Source: CAMDHY01 sp046156265
Lineage (GTDB): Bacteria > Pseudomonadota > Alphaproteobacteria > Rhizobiales > Segnochrobactraceae
DNA length: 64,000 nt
Direction of reading: 5' to 3'
Assembly: GCF_046156265.1 (NCBI RefSeq)
Contig: NZ_JAWDIR010000044.1
Span: 62,001 to 126,000, forward strand
The position numbers and the translations under genes were made by a program. The notes below the pieces were generated by a model. The model did not search any database. It saw only the letters and a program-made list of their open reading frames with translations, and had not been told where the DNA came from. Each line of letters starts with the position of its first letter. Position 1 is the first letter of the stretch. Shown piece after piece: positions 60,376 through 64,000 of the stretch.

Positions 60376-60891
60376 ATGCTGAGATTTGCCGCGGCCCTCG
60401 TCTTCGCCGCCGCGATGCTGACCGGCGGGAGCCTGTCCGCTCGTGCCGAGACGCTGGTGCTGGAGCTGAAGGACGGGCCGGTGACGATCGAGCTCCGGCC
60501 CGATCTCGCGCCGAACCACGTCGAGCGCCTGAAGACGCTGGCGAACGAAGGCTTCTACAACGGCGTCGTCTTCCACCGCGTCATCGACGGCTTCATGGCC
60601 CAGACCGGCGACCCGACCGGCACCGGCATGGGCGGCTCCAAGCTCCCCGACCTCAAGGCCGAGTTCACCACCAAGGCGCAGTTCAAGCGCGGCACCATCG
60701 GCATGGCCCGCTCGGCCGACCCGGACTCCGCGAACTCGCAGTTCTTCATCACCTTCGCCGACGCCCCCTGGCTCGACGGCCAGTACACCATCGTCGGCGA
60801 GGTCACGGGCGGCATGGACGCCGTCGACAAGATCAAGCGCGGCGAGCCGCCGACCAATCCCGACAAGATCATCAGCGCCAAGGTCCAGTGA
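60376..60891 (+). CDS. Peptidyl-prolyl cis-trans isomerase, cyclophilin type, exported
   Basis: 171 residues from the ATG at 60376. Residues 1–25 are a signal peptide (FAAALVFAAAMLTGGSLSARAE), so the enzyme works in the periplasm as a folding helper. The cyclophilin core has NGVVFHRVIDGFMAQTGDP (catalytic Arg and Phe), GTGMGGS, and ANSQFFITFADAPWLDGQYTIVGEV. It is followed by a partial duplicate of its own end and then by the cytosolic paralogue. The ATG is preceded by GGGAGAACC. Confidence 0.94.
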   Translation: MLRFAAALVFAAAMLTGGSLSARAETLVLELKDGPVTIELRPDLAPNHVERLKTLANEGFYNGVVFHRVIDGFMAQTGDPTGTGMGGSKLPDLKAEFTTKAQFKRGTIGMARSADPDSANSQFFITFADAPWLDGQYTIVGEVTGGMDAVDKIKRGEPPTNPDKIISAKVQ

Positions 60892-60939
60892 CCGGCGCGG
60901 CCGAGACCATCAGCGCCCGGGTCGGATGACCGGCGCGGC
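60867..60939. repeat. Imperfect tandem duplication of the cyclophilin gene end
   Basis: The 35 bases at 60867–60901 (last codons, stop codon and the following GACCGGCGCGGC region) recur imperfectly at 60905–60939, about 38 bp later. Both copies contain ATCAGCGCC and TGACCGGCGCGGC. The second copy is noncoding spacer before the next cyclophilin gene. It is a small local duplication. Confidence 0.6.
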
Positions 60940-60953
60940 AAGGAGAAACACGT

Positions 60954-61421
60954 ATGGCTGCCGACCTCGAGAACACCCTCGTCATGGAGACGACGCACGG
61001 CCGCGTCGTCATCAAGCTGCGCCCGGACCTGGCGCCCAACCACGTCGCCCGCATCAAGGAGCTGGCGCGCGAGGGCTTCTATGACGGCATCGTCTTCCAC
61101 CGCGTCATCGACGGCTTCATGGCGCAGACCGGCGACCCGACCGGCACCGGCATGGGCGGCTCCGGCAAGAAGTTGAAGGCGGAGTTCTCCCGCGAGGCGC
61201 ATGTCCGCGGCACCTGCTCGATGGCCCGCGCCCAGAGCCCGGATTCGGCCGACAGCCAGTTCTTCATCTGCTTCGCGCCGTCCCGCTTCCTCGACGGCCA
61301 GTACACCGTCTGGGGCGAGGTCACCGAGGGCATGGAATTCGTCGACAAGATCAAGCGCGGCGAGCCCGTCCGCGAGCCCGACAAGATCGTGTCGATGAAG
61401 GTGGCGGCCGACGCCGCCTGA
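60954..61421 (+). CDS. Peptidyl-prolyl cis-trans isomerase, cyclophilin type, cytosolic
   Basis: 155 residues without a signal peptide; otherwise closely similar to the upstream exported cyclophilin (DGIVFHRVIDGFMAQTGDP, GTGMGGS, ADSQFFICFAPSRFLDGQYTVWGEV). The pair therefore looks like an old gene duplication with one copy for each compartment, an arrangement usual in rhizobia at this locus. An AAGGAGAAAC ribosome site precedes the ATG. queA starts 40 bp downstream. Confidence 0.95.
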   Translation: MAADLENTLVMETTHGRVVIKLRPDLAPNHVARIKELAREGFYDGIVFHRVIDGFMAQTGDPTGTGMGGSGKKLKAEFSREAHVRGTCSMARAQSPDSADSQFFICFAPSRFLDGQYTVWGEVTEGMEFVDKIKRGEPVREPDKIVSMKVAADAA

Positions 61422-61461
61422 GCCTGAACTGGGCCGCGGCCGGCGCGGCGGGGGACGCGCC

Positions 61462-62805
61462 GTGCGCACCGACGACTTCGACTTCGAGCTTCCCGACGAC
61501 CGCATCGCGCTCCGCCCCGTGCGGCCGCGCGATGCGGCGCGTCTGCTCGTCGTCCGCCCGGGCGAGACGCCGCCGCTCGCCGACCACATCGTCCGCGATC
61601 TGCCCTCGCTCCTCAGGCCCGGCGACCTCCTCGTCCTCAACGACACCCGCGTCATCGAGGCCCGTCTCGACGGCCTGCGCCGTCGCGACGGCGCCGGCAT
61701 CGTGCAGGTCGAGGCGACCCTCATCGAGCGCCTCGCCCCCGACCGCTGGCTGGCGCTGGCGAAGCCCGGCAAGCGGCTGAAGGTCGGCGACCGGATCACG
61801 TTTGCGGCGGTGGGGGAGGGGACGGCCGGGGAGGCTGTTTCACCCGCCGAGAAGGTGGCAGCCATCCCACCCGGGGCGCCCCCCCTCCGACCGGCTTCGC
61901 CGGCCACCTCCCCCGCGAGGGGGGAGGGTTCGCGTTTGGACTTGGGGCAATCCCTCGGCCAAGAGCACGACGAAAACCCTCCCCCCTCGCGGGGGAGGGA
62001 AGGGAGGGGGGGCGCCACAGACGCCTCCCTCGCAGCCGGAGCGGCGATGCCCGCCGCACCGCCGTCCTCCCCCGTCTGTGCCCTCACGACCCTCCACGCC
62101 ACCATCGCCGAGAAGCGCGAGGCGGGCGAGATCGTGCTCGCCTTCGAGCTCTCCGGGCCGGACCTCGACCTCGCCATCGCCGGCATCGGGCGGATGCCGC
62201 TGCCGCCCTACATCGCCGCCCGCCGGCCCGAGGACGCTGCCGACCGGCACGACTACCAGACCGTCTATGCCCGCGAGCCCGGCGCCGTCGCGGCCCCCAC
62301 CGCCGGCCTGCACCTGACGCCCGAGCTCTTCGCCGCGCTGGAAGCCCGCGGCATCGGCCATGCCTTCGTGACGCTGCACGTCGGCGCCGGCACCTTCCTG
62401 CCGGTGAAGACCGACACCCTCGAGGGCCACCGCATGCACGTCGAGCACGGCACGATCGCCCCGGACGTGGCGGCGCGCATCAATGCGGTCCGCGCCAGTG
62501 GCGGCCGCATCGTCGCCGTCGGCACGACGGCGCTGCGCATCCTCGAAAGCGCCGCCGACGACAGCGGCACACTGCACCCCTTCGCCGGCGGCACCGACAT
62601 CTTCATCTCGCCTGGCTACCGCTTCCGCATCGTCGACGCGCTGATGACGAACTTCCACCTGCCGCGCTCGACGTTGTTCATGCTCGTCTCCGCGTTCAGT
62701 GGCCTCGCCACCATGCAGGCCGCCTACGCCCACGCCGTCGCCACCGGCTACCGCTTCTATTCCTACGGCGATGCGTCGCTGCTGTTCCCGGAGACGCCGC
62801 GGTGA
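61462..62805 (+). CDS. queA: S-adenosylmethionine:tRNA ribosyltransferase-isomerase with in-frame repeat insertion
   Basis: 447 residues; usual QueA proteins have about 350. QueA moves the ribosyl part of SAM to preQ1 in tRNA, the step before queuosine. Family motifs flank the extra sequence: FDFELPDDRIALRPV and LVLNDTRVIEARL before it, and IGRMPLPPYI, YARE-GAVAAPTAGLH, LHVGAGTFLPV and TNFHLPRSTLFMLVSAF after it. The extra ~95 residues (about 115–209), Pro/Gly/Ala-rich, come from a palindromic repeat inserted after VGDRITF. The reading frame is kept and both halves join normally if it is removed. The stop overlaps the tgt GTG by 4 bp. Activity is likely but should not be assumed. Confidence 0.93.
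   Translation: MRTDDFDFELPDDRIALRPVRPRDAARLLVVRPGETPPLADHIVRDLPSLLRPGDLLVLNDTRVIEARLDGLRRRDGAGIVQVEATLIERLAPDRWLALAKPGKRLKVGDRITFAAVGEGTAGEAVSPAEKVAAIPPGAPPLRPASPATSPARGEGSRLDLGQSLGQEHDENPPPSRGREGRGGATDASLAAGAAMPAAPPSSPVCALTTLHATIAEKREAGEIVLAFELSGPDLDLAIAGIGRMPLPPYIAARRPEDAADRHDYQTVYAREPGAVAAPTAGLHLTPELFAALEARGIGHAFVTLHVGAGTFLPVKTDTLEGHRMHVEHGTIAPDVAARINAVRASGGRIVAVGTTALRILESAADDSGTLHPFAGGTDIFISPGYRFRIVDALMTNFHLPRSTLFMLVSAFSGLATMQAAYAHAVATGYRFYSYGDASLLFPETPR
61875..62016. repeat. Palindromic interspersed repeat inside queA
   Basis: Two nested pairs of exact inverted arms are visible: an outer pair of 14 bases (61875–61888 with 62003–62016, GGCGCCCCCCCTCC and its complement) and an inner pair of 23 bases (61908–61930 with 61975–61997). 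A small hairpin CCGGC-ttcg-CCGG-type lies between the left arms. The 44-base centre is unique. GC-rich intergenic palindromes of the form CCTCCCCC-CGCG-GGGGGAGG are common in rhizobial genomes. This copy lies in a gene and stays in frame. I saw no second copy in this window. Confidence 0.85.
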
Positions 62806-63935
62806 CCCCCTTCGGCTTCGAGCTCCTCGCCACCGACGGCGCCGCCCGCCGCGGCCGCCTGCACACCGCCCACGGCACCGTGGAGACGCCGGCCTTCATG
62901 CCGGTCGGCACGCAGGCGACGGTGAAGGCGATGTTCCCCGAGGACGTCGCGGCGACCGGCGCGGAAGTCGTGCTCGGCAACACCTATCACCTGATGCTGC
63001 GCCCGACCGCCGAGCGGGTGGCGCGGCTCGGCGGCCTGCACACCTTCATGCGCTGGCCGAAGACGATCCTGACCGATTCCGGCGGCTTCCAGGTGATGTC
63101 GCTCGCGAGCCTCCGGAAGCTCACCGAGGAGGGCGTCGCCTTTCAGAGCCACATCGACGGTTCGCGCCACATGATGTCGCCGGAACGCTCGGTGGAGATC
63201 CAGGGCCTGCTCGGCTCCGACATCCAGATGCAGCTCGACGAGTGCGTCCGCCTGCCGGCCGAGCGGGCCGAGATCGAGCGGGGCATGGAGCTGTCGCTGC
63301 GCTGGGCCGAGCGGTCGCGCACGGCGTTCGAGGGTATGGGTGGGCCGGGCAAGGGCCAGGCGCTCTATGGCATCGTCCAGGGCGGCGACGACACGCGCCT
63401 GCGCATCCGCTCCGCCGAGGCGTTGTCTGCCATGCCGTTCGAGGGCTATTCGATCGGTGGGCTCGCCGTCGGCGAGCCGCAGGCGGTGATGCTCGCCATG
63501 CTCGAGGTCGCCTGCGGCGTCCTGCCGGCCGACAAGCCGCGCTACCTGATGGGCGTCGGCACCCCGCACGACATCGTCGAGGCGGTGGCGCGCGGCGTCG
63601 ACCAGTTCGACTGCGTGATGCCGACGCGCGCCGGCCGTCACGGCCTCGCCTACACCCGCTCCGGCACGATCAACCTGAAGAACGCCCGCTTCGCCGAGGA
63701 CCCGACGCCGCTCGATCCCGACAGCGACTGCCCGGCGGCGCGCGACTATTCGAAGGCCTACCTGCACCACCTCGTGAAGGCGGGCGAAGCGCTCGGCGCC
63801 ATGCTGATCACCTGGAACAACGTCGCCACCTACCAGGCGCTGATGCGCACGCTCAGGGAGGCGATCGCCGCCGGACGTTTCGCCGAGGTGCGCGCCGAGC
63901 TCGGCACCATCTGGGCGAAGCCGCCGCGCGCCTGA
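62802..63935 (+). CDS. tgt: Queuine tRNA-ribosyltransferase lacking the usual zinc site
   Basis: 377 residues, normal length. Tgt swaps guanine 34 of certain tRNAs for preQ1. The catalytic Asp92 is in TDSGGFQVMS, and the nucleophile Asp270 is in QFDCVMPTRAGRHG. The family's zinc ligands C-x-C-x2-C-x25-H are mostly lost: the positions read Ser308, Cys310, Ala313 and Asn339 (DSDCPAARDY and ITWNNVATY). It starts at a GTG overlapping the queA stop by 4 bp, so both queuosine steps are coupled. I recall similar 'CPAAR' variants from related bacteria, so this may be a lineage trait and not a broken gene. Confidence 0.95.
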   Translation: MTPFGFELLATDGAARRGRLHTAHGTVETPAFMPVGTQATVKAMFPEDVAATGAEVVLGNTYHLMLRPTAERVARLGGLHTFMRWPKTILTDSGGFQVMSLASLRKLTEEGVAFQSHIDGSRHMMSPERSVEIQGLLGSDIQMQLDECVRLPAERAEIERGMELSLRWAERSRTAFEGMGGPGKGQALYGIVQGGDDTRLRIRSAEALSAMPFEGYSIGGLAVGEPQAVMLAMLEVACGVLPADKPRYLMGVGTPHDIVEAVARGVDQFDCVMPTRAGRHGLAYTRSGTINLKNARFAEDPTPLDPDSDCPAARDYSKAYLHHLVKAGEALGAMLITWNNVATYQALMRTLREAIAAGRFAEVRAELGTIWAKPPRA

Positions 63936-63969
63936 GGGGCGCCGCGCACGTTCGGGGCAGGGCGGCCGT

Positions 63970-64000
63970 CTACTTGTCGCGCAGACCGAGGCGCTGGAAG
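63970..64000 (-). CDS. Possible C-terminal end of a leftward gene
   Basis: On the minus strand the last bases of the window read FQRLGLRDK followed by a TAG stop at 63972–63970. This could be the end of a gene that starts beyond the window, convergent with tgt. Nine residues are too few for any family call, and an open frame this short is weak evidence. Confidence 0.25.
   Translation of the reverse strand, partial: FQRLGLRDK

Overview
The window is very GC-rich, coding-dense bacterial chromosome. The order ssb–marC–gyrA–coaD–(two cyclophilins)–queA–tgt near the right end, an EcfG-type sigma factor with an HWE kinase, and a GAAC-N7-GAAC SOS box near ssb all point to an alphaproteobacterium of the order Hyphomicrobiales (Rhizobiales). 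I cannot name the genus. I saw no tRNA, rRNA, insertion sequence, prophage or CRISPR array.

Layout. (1) 1–2530: the end of a peptide-type ABC importer operon (binding protein fragment plus two permeases). (2) 2553–27550: a large glycan region. A leftward operon of a polysaccharide deacetylase and four GT-B glycosyltransferases (2553–8101) diverges from a rightward operon (8505–12459). That operon encodes an exporter-like ABC protein with a degenerate, expanded ATPase domain, a stand-alone cyclic-nucleotide-binding protein and a metallo-beta-lactamase-fold hydrolase. Further right are an SDR, a GpdQ-like phosphodiesterase, a GT39 membrane transferase, a GH17–GT2 glucan synthase with a small secreted Cys protein, GalU, an ABC-2 permease overlapping a sulfotransferase, a double GT2 protein, an RfbC epimerase and another GT4. 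(3) 27531–33634: DUF1835 protein, MFS permease, FadR-type regulators, secreted alpha/beta hydrolase. (4) 33678–38562: a uronate/hexonate locus with GntR repressor, TRAP transporter DctPQM and mannonate dehydratase UxuA. (5) 38656–46581: a general-stress-response island containing PLD–VTT, an EEP-family enzyme, small stress-type proteins, an HWE kinase and an EcfG-like sigma factor. At least five transcription units here carry a GGAAC-N16/17-NNTT promoter close to the start codon. (6) 46660–52487: luciferase-like oxidoreductase, MFS–monooxygenase fusion, UxaA dehydratase, aldo/keto reductase, NodS-like methyltransferase. (7) 52899–64000: ssb, DUF2306, RTX protein, marC, gyrA, coaD, two cyclophilins, queA, tgt.

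Most noteworthy. The ABC/cNMP-binding/MBL operon has an ATPase domain with altered catalytic motifs and three copies of a TIxxN helix motif spread through a roughly 400-residue insertion, and it faces a glycosyltransferase operon. queA carries a large palindromic repeat inserted in frame, adding about 95 residues. The stress island has a nearly symmetric promoter that can fire both ways from one site. Tgt has lost three of four zinc ligands. GyrA carries a Q-S pair at the quinolone positions.
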